Below are positions 20,360-32,689 of a stretch of DNA of 64,000 nucleotides, in pieces. Below the pieces are notes generated by a model. It ran no database searches. It was not told the origin of the DNA and saw only the letters and a program-made list of their open reading frames with translations. The translations under genes and the position numbers were made by a program. The stretch is from Bactericera cockerelli (Eukaryota; Arthropoda; Insecta; Hemiptera; Triozidae), in contig CM044964.1 of NCBI GenBank assembly GCA_024516035.1, forward strand, positions 13,711,597 to 13,775,596, given 5' to 3'. Each line of letters opens with the position of its first letter. Position 1 is the stretch's first letter.

Positions 20360-21755
20360 CTGGTGGGATGAAATCTATCCGACACTTTTATTATTAGCTT
20401 AATTTTTCATGTAAAAAAAAAAAAACATTAATGAAATATTGATGTTAATGTTATTAATTTTTATTAATAATTTTGTATCTCTTTCACCTACCATCCTCCT
20501 TCTCTTTGTTGTCAAAAAGAGGGTGAGCCAATTTGTCACGGGTGTTTTAACGAGAAATTTTCTGCCAAATCATGTTCAAGTCATCTAAATGTATTAATGC
20601 GTGTCTGCCCGTCTGTTTGTTCGTCCTGTGTCTGGTTTCCCAGGCTATCCATCTCATCTAATTTTATGTTGAAACTTCCGCGTGTGTTGTTTTCACTCTT
20701 TGGGAATGTTTGTACAACAAGAGGCATGACCCCACTTATTTTTTTTTATCCCCACACGAAAGGCATGGCCATTTATTAGGCGGAGCTGGGTAGCAGAGAG
20801 TCCCTAGGCAGCATACTAATTCGGTTAATATATATATAAAAAGTTGTCTATGAACGTCCCATATGATATTCTATAAAGTAGATATTCTGGATAGCCATAT
20901 AGTACTTTCCCCCTTTTGTAGTACACAGTAAGCAAAAACAATTAAAAGGCCAACGTTTTAGAAGAACAGTGAACTCCATGACACTTCACTTTTAAAACCT
21001 CACAAAATGTTGACATTAAGGGTAAATCAAGAAGGATTTTTCCTTCAACGAGTAAACTACCAAACGGTACTTCAGTGTCCTTCCAATGGAAGATCCTTAG
21101 AAGCCTCAACAGGTAGACAAAGGATAATGGACAAAACAAATCTCCACAACTCATTAAGGATAACTAACCTCTTCTACCAAGGACCTCTTATTATCAGCAT
21201 CACCAACATCATAATTACTACTCTTATCTCTAAGTACCAAGGACCCTAGTCCTGACAGTATATGAAGGACCTCCTATAATAACAATAATAGTCATCAGTC
21301 CTCACCACGTCTTGTACGGAGGACCCTAGTGAAAGACTTGACAGTATTGAGGATCCTCTGTTTACCTTTCACTTTTGGTTTCTACCCTGTCACAAATTTA
21401 CTCCTCGACCCTAGGTAGGTAAATAAAGACACAAGATTCAGGTAGGAACAAAGGAATACATTTATACATTTTGGAAAAGTGGATATTCTAAATGACTTGT
21501 TAGTTAAAAAGGCGGCTTTGCATTCGATCGGAAAGCGGTATGAAAAACAGTGTCACCATCCCATCACCCATGATAAAGATTTATATGTATAATTTATTAA
21601 TGGTTTTAATTTATGCCTTATTTCGTGTAGACTTGTACAAATAATTATATTGCTAGATCTGAATTGTTTTGACGATACCAAGTGTCATCTTCTTTCTTGA
21701 GAAAAATGTGTACAGTACACATGCCACGAATTTCTTAACTACCCTTAAAACAAAA
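20360..21755. other. Unrecognised sequence with degenerate AAGGACC repetition
   Basis: Between about 21060 and 21360 the words AGGACCTC and AGGACCCTAG recur irregularly, suggesting a much-decayed tandem array. Otherwise nothing recognised. Confidence 0.35.
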
Positions 21756-21759
21756 ACTC

Positions 21760-21896
21760 GTCATATTCGTATGAATCACAATTTATTGTGATATCTCAAT
21801 TACTCAAAAATTAGCCTCACTATTTCTTTCCCTTTCCTGGGACTTGCACCACGGACCTCCAGGTTAGCTGCCTTAACAATCGAGCTACTGGGGTTG
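21760..21896 (-). mobile_element. SINE-A copy, old
   Basis: Reverse-oriented. Tail ATCACAATTTATTGTGATAT, body AATTACTCAAAAATTAGCCT, an inverted B-box region TGGGACTTGCACCACGGACC and head end GAGCTACTGGGGTTG. Diverged but all modules are in order. Confidence 0.75.
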
Positions 21897-21999
21897 TTTT
21901 CCATTTAGTTATAATACACTCACGTCACTAGTATATTAATTAATAAAGCCTTTGTTATTTTAACGGACAGCTAGTCTTCCTTGTTTCCCCCACCCTTCA

Positions 22000-22545
22000 T
22001 TAGACCTTCCCTCCCTCTAAAACCTTCTCCTCTCTCCTTATAATACCTTTTCCCCTCCACCTCCTTCACAATTTCTCCTCTCTCTTGATGTTGCTCATCC
22101 TCCCCCTCCACAAATTCCCTTCCTGTGTGTTAAAAATTAACTCGAGAGATGTTTTTTACTGTAATTAAAATTTATTAAAAAGATGTTTTTCGTTATACTT
22201 TTGAAGTTCAACAAATTCCTCTTATTCCCCCTCCCACCCCTCCTATCCTGTTGATTCTTCCTCCTCTTAAGGTTATCAGAATTTCGCTCTCACCTCCTCT
22301 TTCTTCCTCTCTCCTTTTTTCCCTCTCTCTTCTTTCTCTTTTTTATCTCCCTTCTTTCCCCCCTCTCTCCCCTTCTTTTTTCCCCCTCCCTCTTCTTTCT
22401 CTTTTTTTCTCTCTTATTTCCCTCTTCCTTTCTCTCCTTCCCCTTTATCACCCTCGTTTCCCTCTCTTCTTTTCTCTTCCCCCCTTCCTCTTATCCCCCT
22501 CCCCTTTCTTTTTCTTGTTCCCCTCTAAAATTTCAGCTCTTGAAA
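22000..22545 (+). repeat. Pyrimidine-rich tract
   Basis: CTCTCTTCTTTCTCTTTTTT-type sequence, densest at 22265-22545. The 101-codon open frame here is Ser/Leu/Phe/Pro only and is a by-product. Confidence 0.8.
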
Positions 22546-22749
22546 ATTCTTCCTGATAAATACATACTAAAGAATATTTCCCCGGATCGTTTACATTTTT
22601 CATTATTAAGTTCAGTTTCATTTTCCTGACTCCCTCTTCGCATTGCTCCCTACTGCCCTCCTCACTTACTTCCCACTTTCTCCTCCTCACCTACCTCCCA
22701 CTTCTCCTACTCCCTTACCATCCTCTCCTACTTCCATTTCACCTTATCC

Positions 22750-25700
22750 TAGTATTTTGTAGACATGTATTTTTCTTTTAATTTCAAATTAACTGACGGG
22801 AACTACCCATTTTTTACAATAAGAACTAGAATAAGATAGGGATCTTATTCTAATGAAAAAAAAACTTAGGTCTAATAAAATAAAATTTAAGACTAGGGTC
22901 TAATATTTTTTTTATATATAAATCTAAAGGATGGAAACAAGGTCCTGAAGTTTGATTTTTTTGTGATGCAGGAGTTTCATGATTTTATATATTCGCTCTA
23001 AGATTTCTGGCGAGAAGCATTTATTTTTTGCGCATTTCTCATTTAGTCCAGGATAAGGAAAGTAATTCCTGAAAAATAGTTAAGCAACGTCATACAGGCA
23101 CTGCCTACAAATTCCTGAAAAATAGATAGTACATGTATCTAATTTTCGTACATGGCAGGTGAGCTCTGACTGAGGATGCCCCAGGTGTCCTATTGATGGT
23201 TGTTGAGTACATTGAGTGACGTAGCTAGCAGGACTTTGTATCCTTTGAGACGTGATAGAACCTGCGGACCTCTTCAGGGTGAATTGGGCATGTCCTTGGT
23301 AGAGGATGTATTTGTATTTTATTTTTTTAACAATTCAAATTTTTGAACGGTTTACAATGGTTGCTTAAAATTAACTTAAATTAGGGTACAGTTGAATTAA
23401 ATTCTTGGTCTTACATTACTATACCTAGCTAATTATGTAAAAAATTATAATTAACAGTGAAGGAAAGAAAGTGAGGTAAAGAGACGTCTCTTTCATTATG
23501 TGTCTTGGTTTTTATTCTTCTTCCATCTCTTAAATAGTAGTGTATTATAAAATTATTGGGGTTATGTCAACCTATTGTAATGGTATAAATCAGTTTTGTA
23601 CTATGAAATGTCACCAAACAAGGGATACATTTGAGTCAATACTGATGACTAGTAGTTTAGACCTTCAACTTTTCTTATGAATAAGTTTTTTTGCTTAGTA
23701 ATTAATTTCATAATATAATAATGTAAATGTTTTGTATTTATACATCGAAGCAAAGTGAAATATAAAGAATCTAATTTATTTTATGTTTCATACCTAATTC
23801 TAAGTAAACTTCTATGTTTCATTAAAAATTTAATCCTCAAAATCCATACTGGAGGACGGAACAAGACGTCGATACCTGTCATTAGGGGGGATTGTTGACA
23901 CTTGGTAACCTGCTTGCAAAGGTCGTCCTGAAGAGAAAGTGACTCTATACTTAGGTGATGTTTTTATTTTTGGAAACTTCAAAATAAAGAAGAAAGAAGG
24001 CGGACTTGTGATACTCCGGTGACATTTATGTTTTTGAAAATTAAAAAATAAATAAAAATAGGATGTCTCTTTCTGTCAGGGTTGATGGCTCTTTATTTAC
24101 TTATTTTATTTTTAATTATTTGTTTCATGTCATTTTTTATAAACAGTTTTAAAAAATATTGATTGAAACTTCAAATTCTTTTAAAAATTCTTTTAGAAAC
24201 AAGATCAAAAACACGAGAGGAAGGTCTGTTATTTTTGGTGCAATTTAAATATTTTCAGTTGTAAATTGTTGAATAACCTATTTAAAATTTCAAAGTTATG
24301 AAAGTTATCACTTAAGCTTTTTTATGTCAAGAATTCGCCCAAAAGTTTTGCTACATATTGCTCGAATTTAACAAAAGCAATTAGTTCTGTTTACTAAAAG
24401 GCGTATAACTTGTTTTTTTTTTTATTCCTTGAATTTTTTATAATCTTTTGAGTCTTTTGTCTCCTGCAAGTTCATTTCCTCAGCTAAAATACTTAGCATA
24501 AATATCCTTGGTATTTTTAAATTCCTATCTTTTCATCCAGGACCTTATCTAAACTGTGGAATCTCAAAGTTAATGAAATGGAATTTTTCAGCTCTACAAT
24601 CTGAGCTATTTAATTTTAACTAATGACATTAATCATCTAGACATCATTTGCTCATGGTCCAGGGAACAATAATGATAGCGATCTCCTTGTGCAAAATAAA
24701 TTAGCATATTATCTGGACAGATAGGTATAGACTTCTGGTTTGCATTCAACTCACATAACGTACTCTGTACATGAACATATACATATGTAGAGATTCCAGA
24801 TTACATTTTATTATATATTTTCTCTTTTAATCAGCCTCTCTCTTCACTCACAACCCATATATCTCTCTTACTTATTTTTAATAGTTTTGCAGAAAATCTA
24901 TGTAGGTATCTAATGCGTACATGTACAAATTAATATAGGTACTCATGTACAGCTGACAACAATAATTTTATTCTTATTTTACATCTCAATGGAACATGTG
25001 ATCATTATTCTCACATCTCAAAATTATTTCCAATGAAGACATCATTTGTGAAATCCATTTGTACTCCGTTAATGCTTGACTAAGTTACTCGGTTGATTAG
25101 CTCTTTTCTCAGTTAACATCTTATCCTTCAGGTAAAAAAAATCCTTAGCGAAATGGTGTTCCCCAAGGATCCCGATTAGGTCCCTTTGGTGTTCAGGTGC
25201 CTTAAAATTGGGTCTTTTCAGCTATTGTGAATGTTTGTAGGCGAGTGAAGATGTGAAATGTAAAATAACCAAACAAAACATTAGGCACAATGGATTTTTC
25301 TAGCTCAAATGGTTTTTACTTAAAATGTTTCAATCCATCGGGATTTTCAAACCAAAGCCTTAATTTTACATTCATAGAAAATAGACGATCTTGAACGATA
25401 AATTAGTAAATAAATTACCCAATCTAAGTGGGGACGAAAAACTGGGGCATTACATTTTCCATCCCTGTTTGACGTTGTTTAAATTCCGTCTTTGTCACTT
25501 TGTGATTTATTTTGAGAGTTTTATTGATACTGTGATAATAGGTATCTAAATATTGTTTCATTGAAAGTATTGCAAATGTGCAACCCATACCTGAACCTGA
25601 TGTTTACCATTTTCTGGATTCAATTATTTCTCTCTTTAGTTACTAACTTACTGTTGCGTTGCTTGTGTTTTATTTTGTCAGTGTGCTTTTTTACAATACT

Positions 25701-25755
25701 ATCTAAATTATTTAGTCTAGAAAATATAAATAACTATCTGCTAATAAAACCACTT
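22750..25755. other. AT-rich sequence, no recognised gene or repeat
   Basis: About 3 kb without tandem arrays, tRNA-like boxes or inverted termini that I can see. Contains no open frame above about 75 codons. Confidence 0.45.
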
Positions 25756-25757
25756 CA

Positions 25758-25880
25758 ACCGACCTCAGTAGCTTGATCCATAAAGCGGCGGACTTGTTAC
25801 CTGGATGTCGGTGGTTCAAGTCCCGATTTCAGCGTAGATTTAGTAAAGCTATTTTGAGTAGTTGTGATATCGCGAATATC
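25758..25880 (+). mobile_element. SINE-A copy
   Basis: Head ACCGACCTCAGTAGCTTGAT, a B box GTGGTTCAAGTCC and body TTTAGTAAAGCTATTTTGAG. The tail ends early, at GTTGTGATATCGCGAATATC. Confidence 0.85.
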
Positions 25881-25884
25881 ACTA

Positions 25885-26980
25885 TTCTGATTTAGGTACA
25901 ACACCATAAAAAAAGACACTTCTTTTCACACTCAACTCCAGGCAGGATTTAACCAGGATAATGTGAATGATATCACGGGTAAATAAAAACGTAGACGAAA
26001 CCTTTCAATAAAACTTAAACTGTATAATTTGCGCAGTGGAGCCTAATTTTCACCCTAATTACATACCATACCAAACATTGCCAAAAAAAGTCGAGAGAAT
26101 AGATATAAAGAAGAATAGGAAGAAAAGAGAAGAGAGTATTAAGATAATGGTGATGTGGAAAATGTTGATGATTGTGATGATGACCAAGTTGAAGAAGATA
26201 TAAAGAATATACAGAACCTAAGTATAGTAATGAATATAGATACTAATGTTGATGATTCTTATATTATAAGAGATGGTATCGAGGGTAATAATGAAGTAGA
26301 AGAAAGATAAAAAGGACCCCCAACAGATTCATACTTAGGAAATTAGCTTCAAATAATTCTTTAGAAAAAGTTTCTGGGATTTTGAAATTCAATAAAGGAA
26401 GGAAGAGAATTGCACTCTCGTTGAATAGCTATTATTTCGCTCATCCCTGTGTATCAATGTATTATTATTAGTTTCACTAACCAGGGCCGAATCCGGGCAA
26501 AAGAATTGATTGCAAAAGAGGACCACCACTTTACACCACGTTGTTTTATGGCATATACATAATTACTTATGTATTTTTTTTTTTTATTATTATAATTATA
26601 ATTTTGTGTTTCAAGTTTCTATCACCGATTGTTAGCGAAACAGTTAACAGTCATCAAGTGTTCACAAAAGCTTTTGGAATATCTATATGATCTGATTTAA
26701 CTGTGATTCATTTGAAGCCTTTTCATTTACTAAGTGCGACTCTCCATTAGGGTGCCGTCCGATTACAAGGGAAAGTTCATATTGACTGCATAGTGGTCCC
26801 TGTTTCTTTAAGGGTCAGGCTGCCCAGTAGACGACGCGACGTTTAAGTAGTACGGGGACTTCCAGCAGCCATTAGGCACTGTGTCCCGAGGTGAAGAAAT
26901 AAGTAACCTAATCAAGGCCCTGTAGTTTAGACTACTTGGAGGGTTCTAATGATCAAATTACCTGAGTACCCCCCTGCCTT
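25885..26980. other. Unrecognised sequence; GC-richer 26740-26960
   Basis: Mostly AT-rich. The 26740-26960 part is more GC-rich and complex (CAGGCTGCCCAGTAGACGAC) and could be a decayed element or exon, but no frame is open for long. Confidence 0.35.
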
Positions 26981-27002
26981 CTCTCTCTCTCTCTCTCTCT
27001 CT
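26981..27002 (+). repeat. (CT)n microsatellite
   Basis: Pure TC run. Confidence 0.9.
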
Positions 27003-27049
27003 ATTCTGTTCTCCTGCGCTTTAATGTACTCCTTTTTGTTTTCGAGATA

Positions 27050-27480
27050 GACCAAGACAGCCCAGGAGGTCGTCTAAGGAATTTCTTCAGGTTCTGGGCT
27101 ATGTGGGGGAGGAGTTTTGGTTTTCAGGGCTTGCAGAATGCAGACCTTGCAGTCATTGTTCGGGGTATATGCAGCATCTTTTTTACCTTTTCAGTGGAGT
27201 TTATCGTAGACATCAACTGTCGGGTTCCTGTTGTGTCCAGGTCCTCATATCCTGATGGGTCTTTTAAGGTGCAATTCCACCGTACGCGTCTGAGTCTGAA
27301 AGCCAGCCGCTGAACCGTTTTCTTCAATGTATTTTCGATGTGGTGACTTTGCCCGATGCGTTGTGAGACGCAAGTCTTGCTTCCTGGGTGACAAGTCGCG
27401 GCCCCAGACGCCATGGCGTCGTGAGACGCGTAGGAGGAATAGCAAGTTTCCTTTCGTGGCTGGTCAGCTGTCTCAGCTAC
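27050..27480 (-). other. GC-richer relic downstream of a SINE-A copy
   Basis: Read on the minus strand it continues directly from the SINE-A/core at 27480-27673 and holds a 135-codon open frame (27124-27531) beginning inside the SINE tail. Composition is unlike the AT-rich surroundings. No recognisable reverse-transcriptase or other domain. Possibilities are a longer retroelement whose 5' part is the SINE, or unrelated DNA next to it. Confidence 0.3.
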
Positions 27481-27673
27481 TTTCATTAACCTGATGTTGA
27501 CTAAATGGGGTCGGAATGACAGTAGAAACAAACACGAAACTAGATGTTAGTTATCTTATTTGTATTAATCAGTCAATCTCGCTTTACTTAATCCACGCTG
27601 AAACCGGGACTTGAACCACCAACCGTCAGGTTACAAGTTCACTGCCTTATCGATCATGCTACTGAGGTCGGTT
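27480..27673 (-). mobile_element. SINE-A copy with core domain
   Basis: Minus-strand order: head ACCGACCTCAGTAGCATGAT, B box GTGGTTCAAGTCCCGG, body GTAAAGCGAGATTGACTGAT, then a core with TGTTTGTTTCTACTGTCATT, CCGACCCC and CAACATCAGGTTAATG. The same core is in the copy at 35477-35740, which defines a long SINE-A subtype. Confidence 0.8.
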
Positions 27674-27924
27674 ACAAAGATATTAGATGGTTTTCATTGA
27701 TTTCAACTTTCAACTCGCAGATATTGTCAGGAGGAGGTTGTTGCTTTTGCTGTTTTACTTAAATATCATCTAATAGTTGCCTCAGTGCTGATCACTCTGC
27801 CTCGGGAAGATGTCCTTGGAGATTTTTTTTTTATGTATTGTGAAAATTAAATACCTACAAAATAACATACTTATGTACCATGGTCCGACCATAACGGGCT
27901 GTAAAGCTCTTTTTCAAACTGATA

Positions 27925-27992
27925 AGCCGCGTCAGCTACTCTCATTAGCCTCACGTAGCCTATGTAGGGTCAAAAACTGGACGAAAACAATC
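27925..27992 (+). repeat. Degenerate copy of 27465-27540 segment
   Basis: GTCAGCTACTCTCATTAGCC parallels GTCTCAGCTACTTTCATTAACC at 27471, and similarity continues through ...GGGTC and ...GACGAAAAC. A weak second copy of the core-flanking sequence on the same strand. Confidence 0.4.
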
Positions 27993-28099
27993 TTGTTCAG
28001 AATTAAAGGCCCCTCACCTAAATCCATGTTTCTCGCTGCTTACCGATCTATCAGAAATTGGATAGAATCAATTAATCATAATCTTCGCTGCAGAGGTTA

Positions 28100-28680
28100 A
28101 AGACTAGAAATTTGGATTATCCTCTACCCGCATGAATGGATAAAAGAGATTTAGAAGAATGAACGAAGGGAAGACATTAAATTGCAAGATATCATAATAA
28201 AAGAAAGAAATATCTATTCAGTAAATGAAAATGATACCTTTTTTATAACTTGTTTTTTGCACCAAAAAATAAGAAACAAGAAAGATCCATTACAATTCTT
28301 TCACCAGACATGATGCTGTATGTGTTCCTTTCTTCTCTTTTTCTTCCAGAACTCCTAGCGATATCTGATGAAACAATACTTATACAATTAAATAATCTTG
28401 TTATATTCTTGTTACTTAACCAGCAAGAGCATTGACAATATATATCTCCTAAACCATTTGCAAATATTCACAGAATTCGCCCATTGTTCTGTTTGTCTGT
28501 GCACATTCTCATCCTCATGGTTAACAATAACAACAGCAATACAATAACAACAACAAAAACATTACTATCATCATTATTATTTTGCATGTATCTCCCCAGT
28601 TCATATGAACTTGCTAGACTAGTAACAATTACTATTGACAATATTCTCATCAACATGCTCACAATCATCAATATCATTTC
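28100..28680. other. Unrecognised AT-rich sequence
   Basis: An AACAATAACAACAGCAATAC-type low-complexity stretch lies at 28520-28560. No gene seen. Confidence 0.4.
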
Positions 28681-28686
28681 AGATTT

Positions 28687-28823
28687 CAGTCGAACCTGGG
28701 ATATAAGAGAACTCAAGAGACCGGAATTTTTTCTCTTATATCCAGGTTTTTAAAGAGGTTATTTTCCCTCAAAGAGAGGTAAATTTGACATGGAAATTGT
28801 TCTCTTATATCCAGTTTCGACTG
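28687..28823. mobile_element. pogo-like MITE, 137 bp
   Basis: Termini CAGTCGAACCTGGGATATAA and, reversed, CAGTCGAAACTGGATATAAG. The interior has CGGAATTTTTTCTCTTATAT, itself inverted to the terminus. The flanks read TT on each side rather than TA, so one base may have mutated or the end is off by one. Confidence 0.75.
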
Positions 28824-28902
28824 TTTAATCATCAATTTCAATAATAACATGTTCTTCATAATTTCGCACATTCTTCTAGTTCAGATAGCAATTCATTTAA
28901 CT

Positions 28903-29110
28903 GTGCACTGGTGGTCAAGTGGTTAATGCGCTAGTCTGGTAATCCAGGTAGCGTAGGGATCCGTTGGTTCGAATCCCACCCAACGCATGCATTTTTCCTC
29001 ATTAATTTGAGTTTTTTTTACCACATAGTAATAAGACTCTGAGGGTTAGGTAGTAGAGAATGTTTTGAGCATTAACCTCGCCTGGTGGTTACCTTCTACT
29101 AAAGAGAGTA
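28903..29110 (+). mobile_element. SINE-B copy, best preserved
   Basis: Head GTGCACTGGTGGTCAAGTGG, CTAGTCTGGTAATCCAGGTA, B box TTGGTTCGAATCCCACC, body TAATAAGACTCTGAGGGTTA and 3' GCCTGGTGGTTACCTTCTAC. Followed by TTTA repeats (29118-29136). Confidence 0.9.
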
Positions 29111-29289
29111 CTTTTTACTTATTTATTTATTTATTATACAATACTGTTGTTCTTATAATACTTATCAGACTTCCATTATTATTATTATTATTTCTGCGAA
29201 CAATATATTCACTTTGCATTTATGTTTCAAGTTCACAACAATACAATACAAGAATATTAATACCACTGTTGTGATCATAATGGTTCCTA

Positions 29290-29701
29290 CTTCTCGCGGA
29301 CCCCTACAGAGAGCTCTGAGTCTGTTTTGATCTTGATAGGATCAGTAGCCATAGCAACACGTCTGAACACACAGAAAATCAAATATAGTGGCCAGTAAAC
29401 TTGTCTCAACATGCATAGTGGCTGACACAGGTTGGAACCTGTTGAATTCCTTTGATTCAATCGACGAACGAGTGGTGCCCAAATTCGGCATATGGAAACC
29501 ATTGTTGGATGTGGAAACTTGGGAATTAAAATCTGCAACAAAAGGAAGGATAACTTTGAAGACTTGGAAATTGAGCACATCAAAATTAATGAATTTAGCA
29601 CATTTGTCTTGGTTAGAGTGTCAGAAAGTGCCCAAGGCCTAATGCTAAAGAATTCGTGTGAATTTCATGTGCCTTTTCTAATAAAAGCATTAAAATATTA
29701 G
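29290..29701. other. Higher-complexity segment with overlapping open frames
   Basis: Overlapping frames of about 70-105 codons are open on both strands (plus 29388-29642 and 29492-29701; minus 29287-29601). No domain or splice structure is recognisable. Could be a decayed exon or transposon relic; chance is also possible. Confidence 0.2.
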
Positions 29702-30085
29702 ACCTTATTGACTGATTTATTTCTACTGCCTCATGAAATCTAAGGTACCTACTAATCCTACTAATAACATTAATTTGGTAAAAATATCAACAACAAAAAA
29801 AATATGCGAAGCTGATGATTTCTCTTGAAAATATTTAATGTAATAAAATTATTGGATCAGTCTGAATTTGAGTAGCGCTAGTTCTTAAATTGATCCTTTT
29901 ATCTCCGATCTACTGGTTCTTCTGTTTTGATCACAATGTATGGATGGTCTTATTGAAATGGTCCTAAGATATAATGATCGGATATCTGGTGAAGTATGTC
30001 GGAGTGGAACAATGGAATTTGAGTAAAATGTGAGAGCAACCTCAAACATTCCAAAAGTTTGATAAAAATGCCATCGCGATTCAAA
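29702..30085. other. Unrecognised AT-rich sequence
   Basis: No repeat or gene recognised. Confidence 0.4.
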
Positions 30086-30097
30086 CAATCTTCATCC

Positions 30098-30351
30098 AGC
30101 GTCACGTCGGTCGATAGCACGTTGAATACACCACAGTTCTCATTCAGTCACAGAAGTTAAGAAACGTCCAGCGAGGCTTAGAACTTGAATGGGTGACCAT
30201 TCGAATTCGAACCTTCGTGACTCCCGGCCCTACTCAAGCTAGGTAAGGTTAATTTGAGTAGCTAGTTTGTGATTTTCCAGCGAATCGAGGGCAAACTCCC
30301 CGTCGTGATATGACCATGCAGTTGAAAGCGACGAAAAAAAATTAATCTTTT
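30098..30351 (+). mobile_element. SINE-C: 5S rRNA-derived SINE
   Basis: The first ~100 nt follow 5S rRNA: GTCGGTCGATAGCACGTTGA, GTTCTCATTCAGTCACAGAA, GTTAAGAAACGTCCAGCGAG and CTTGAATGGGTGACCATTCG. The internal 5S promoter regions are recognisable: an A box (GAAGTTAAGAAACG), an intermediate element and a C box (CTTGAATGGGTGACC). Next comes a core (CTAGGTAAGGTTAATTTGAG) and then GTCGTGATATGACCATGCAG, TTGAAAGCGACG and A8. 5S-headed elements form the SINE3-type class known from fish and some other animals. Copies or tails recur at 51917 and 15191. Confidence 0.85.
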
Positions 30352-30820
30352 CTATCTGAGATATCCTAGTGTAATAATAGATATTATTGTTGTTTTACAA
30401 CAGCAAAAAAGAAAATGAGAGAGAAAAAAATTTCCTGTGCTGATTTACGGAACGACCTCATTGTAATTTTTCTAGTTTCTATATTTTCTTTTTCTTCTTC
30501 TTTCAATGATAAGCAGTTTCAACTATAGGCAGTCAGAAGATTTGTTTGAAACATCAAATTTTCCAAACAAAAGTGAACCACACGAGTGGTGAACCCTGTC
30601 TGCAGCTTAAAAATGAGCACCAAAATTTAACACAACTTTGTCCTTCTGTTCTGGATAGGTATATGCTAAATCCCACAGTATCTACCTATACACTTGTTGT
30701 AAGTTGAAATACACCTTGTAATATTAGTATCAACATCCACATGACATGGCCTACATAAAAGCACATTATCGTGTCTCATACATACCTTAATCCCCATCAT
30801 GCCCCTTTACATATATGTAG

Positions 30821-31045
30821 TTACATAATATTCAGGAAACTTCATATTATACTTATTTAGGACCCTATATATTTTGTACAATACATACATAATATTCAGG
30901 ATACTTCATATTATATTACTTATTTAGGACCCTATATGTTTTGTACAATATATACATAATATTCAGGATACTTCATTTGTATACTTATTTATGACCTTAT
31001 ATATAATATATATTTTGTAAAATACAAATATATACATAATATTCA
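30821..31045 (+). repeat. Tandem repeat, ~67-bp unit, ~3.3 copies
   Basis: TACATAATATTCAGGATACT, TCATATTATACTTATTTAGG and ACCCTATATATTTTGTACAA recur at about 30822, 30885 and 30953, with a partial copy at 31032. Confidence 0.9.
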
Positions 31046-31158
31046 TACGTATCCCGGACATATTATCCTTTGTGAATTGTTCATCAGGGCTTTTGTTGCA
31101 GAGGATATCCCACCCACCCTCAAGCTTAGCTTAATGGTTTCATTAGAAGGCTAACCGA

Positions 31159-31500
31159 AATGGAGACGACTTGGAGGAAGAGGAGAATGAAGAGAAAGAG
31201 GACGTAGAGAAGAAGGAGAAGGAAGAGAAGGAGGGGGAGGAAGTAGAGAAGGAGAGGAGGAGGAGGAAGCAGAGAAGGAGAGGAGGAGGAGAGGAGGAGG
31301 AGGAGAAGGAGAAGGAGAAGGAAGAGAAGGAGAAGGAGGAGGTAGAGGTAGAGGTAGAGGAGGAGGAGGTAGAGGTAGAAAAGGAGGAGGAGGAGGAGGA
31401 GGAGGAGAAAAAGGAGAAGGAGGAGAAAGAAGAGGAGGAGAAGGAGGAGGAGGTAGAGAAATGGGGAGATAATTGTGTGTGAGAGAGAGAAGGATAGGAT
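31159..31500 (+). repeat. (GGA/GAA)n purine tract
   Basis: About 340 nt almost entirely purine on the plus strand. Predicted proteins on either strand are Glu/Lys-rich or Leu-rich artefacts. Confidence 0.9.
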
Positions 31501-31560
31501 CATGTGATGAATATTTGGAGGAGGAAAGAGAGGAAACAGGAGAGGGAATACTCGACTACC

Positions 31561-31620
31561 GTGCACTGGTAGTCGAGTGGTTAACGCGCTAGTCTTGTAA
31601 TCTAGGTAATCCGGGTTTGG
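31561..31620 (+). mobile_element. SINE-B head fragment
   Basis: GTGCACTGGTAGTCGAGTGG, TTAACGCGCTAGTCTTGTAA and TCTAGGTAATCCGGGTTTGG. The copy stops after the B-box region. It sits between purine tracts. Confidence 0.8.
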
Positions 31621-31849
31621 AATGAGAAGGAAAAGGAGGATCTGGGTTTGATGAAATTGTGGAGGAGGAGAGACAATGGAGAAATAAGAGACAATTTGAA
31701 TAACGAGGCAGAGGATGATAATGATATGGTAGAATAGAAAGTTTAAAATTAGGAGAAGAATAAGAGGAAGAACCATTTTAGACGGAGAAATTAGTTACCT
31801 TGGTAGGGGAAGAAAGAGAAGGAATAGTAGCTTTGTCCCGGAATTGAAA

Positions 31850-32161
31850 AAGTTTGATCCATGGAAAGATAAGGAGAGGGAGGGAGGTAGAGAGAGTGAG
31901 TGAGAGTAGATGAATGAGTGAGTGTGAGTGAGTGAGACAGAGAGGGGAAGAAAACAAAGGGGGAGGAAGGAGCGTTGAGCGATGGCAGAAAGGTTTAGTG
32001 ATATAGTGATAGGAATGGCGGGAAGGATGAGGGGGGAATTTAAGAGAATAGGGGGATATGCAGAAGAGGGAAAGGGGTGGAGAGAGAGAAAGAGAGAGAG
32101 AGAGAGAAAGAGAGAGAGGGGAGAGAAAGAGAGGAGAGAGAGAAAGAGGAGAGAGAGAGAA

Positions 32162-32194
<33 letters not shown>

Positions 32195-32195
32195 A

Positions 32196-32226
<31 letters not shown>

Positions 32227-32246
32227 AAGAGAGGAGAGAGAAAGAA

Positions 32247-32332
<86 letters not shown>

Positions 32333-32363
32333 GAGAGAGGAGGAAAGAGGAGAGAGGAGAGAA

Positions 32364-32402
<39 letters not shown>

Positions 32403-32482
32403 AGAAAGAGAGGAGAGAGAAAGAAAGAGAGAGAGAGAGAGAAAGAGAGAGGAGAGAAGAAAGAGAGGGAGACAGAAAGAGA

Positions 32483-32520
<38 letters not shown>

Positions 32521-32590
32521 AAGAAAGAAAGAGAAAGAAAATTTGAGGAGGAGAAGTGACAGAAAAGAGTAAGAGAAGAGAGAGAATTAC
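31850..32590 (+). repeat. Long (GA)n/(GAAA)n purine array
   Basis: GAGAGAGAAAGAGAGAGAGA-type sequence for about 500 nt (32076-32580), preceded by GAGTGAGTGAG and GGGAGG blocks. All three plus-strand frames stay open for 160-196 codons as Arg/Glu/Lys repeats, which is an artefact of the tract. Confidence 0.95.
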
Positions 32591-32689
32591 ACTCGGGGTT
32601 TCTGGGTTATATCTTCTAATGCAACGAGTGGAGGGTTTTCCTGCCAGGAAGTTACCTGCGAGACAAAGGGGGAGCTTTCCATTGTAGTC

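Noticed and set aside
29388..29701. Coding exon
   Set aside because: Several overlapping frames on both strands, none with a known domain; kept only as a low-confidence note.
31126..31776. 216-codon minus-strand frame with hydrophobic runs like a membrane protein
   Set aside because: Leu-rich translation of a GGA/GAA purine tract, and it runs through a SINE-B head.
31982..32572. Long plus-strand open frames of 160-196 codons
   Set aside because: Arg/Glu/Lys repeats produced by a (GA)n array in all three frames at once.
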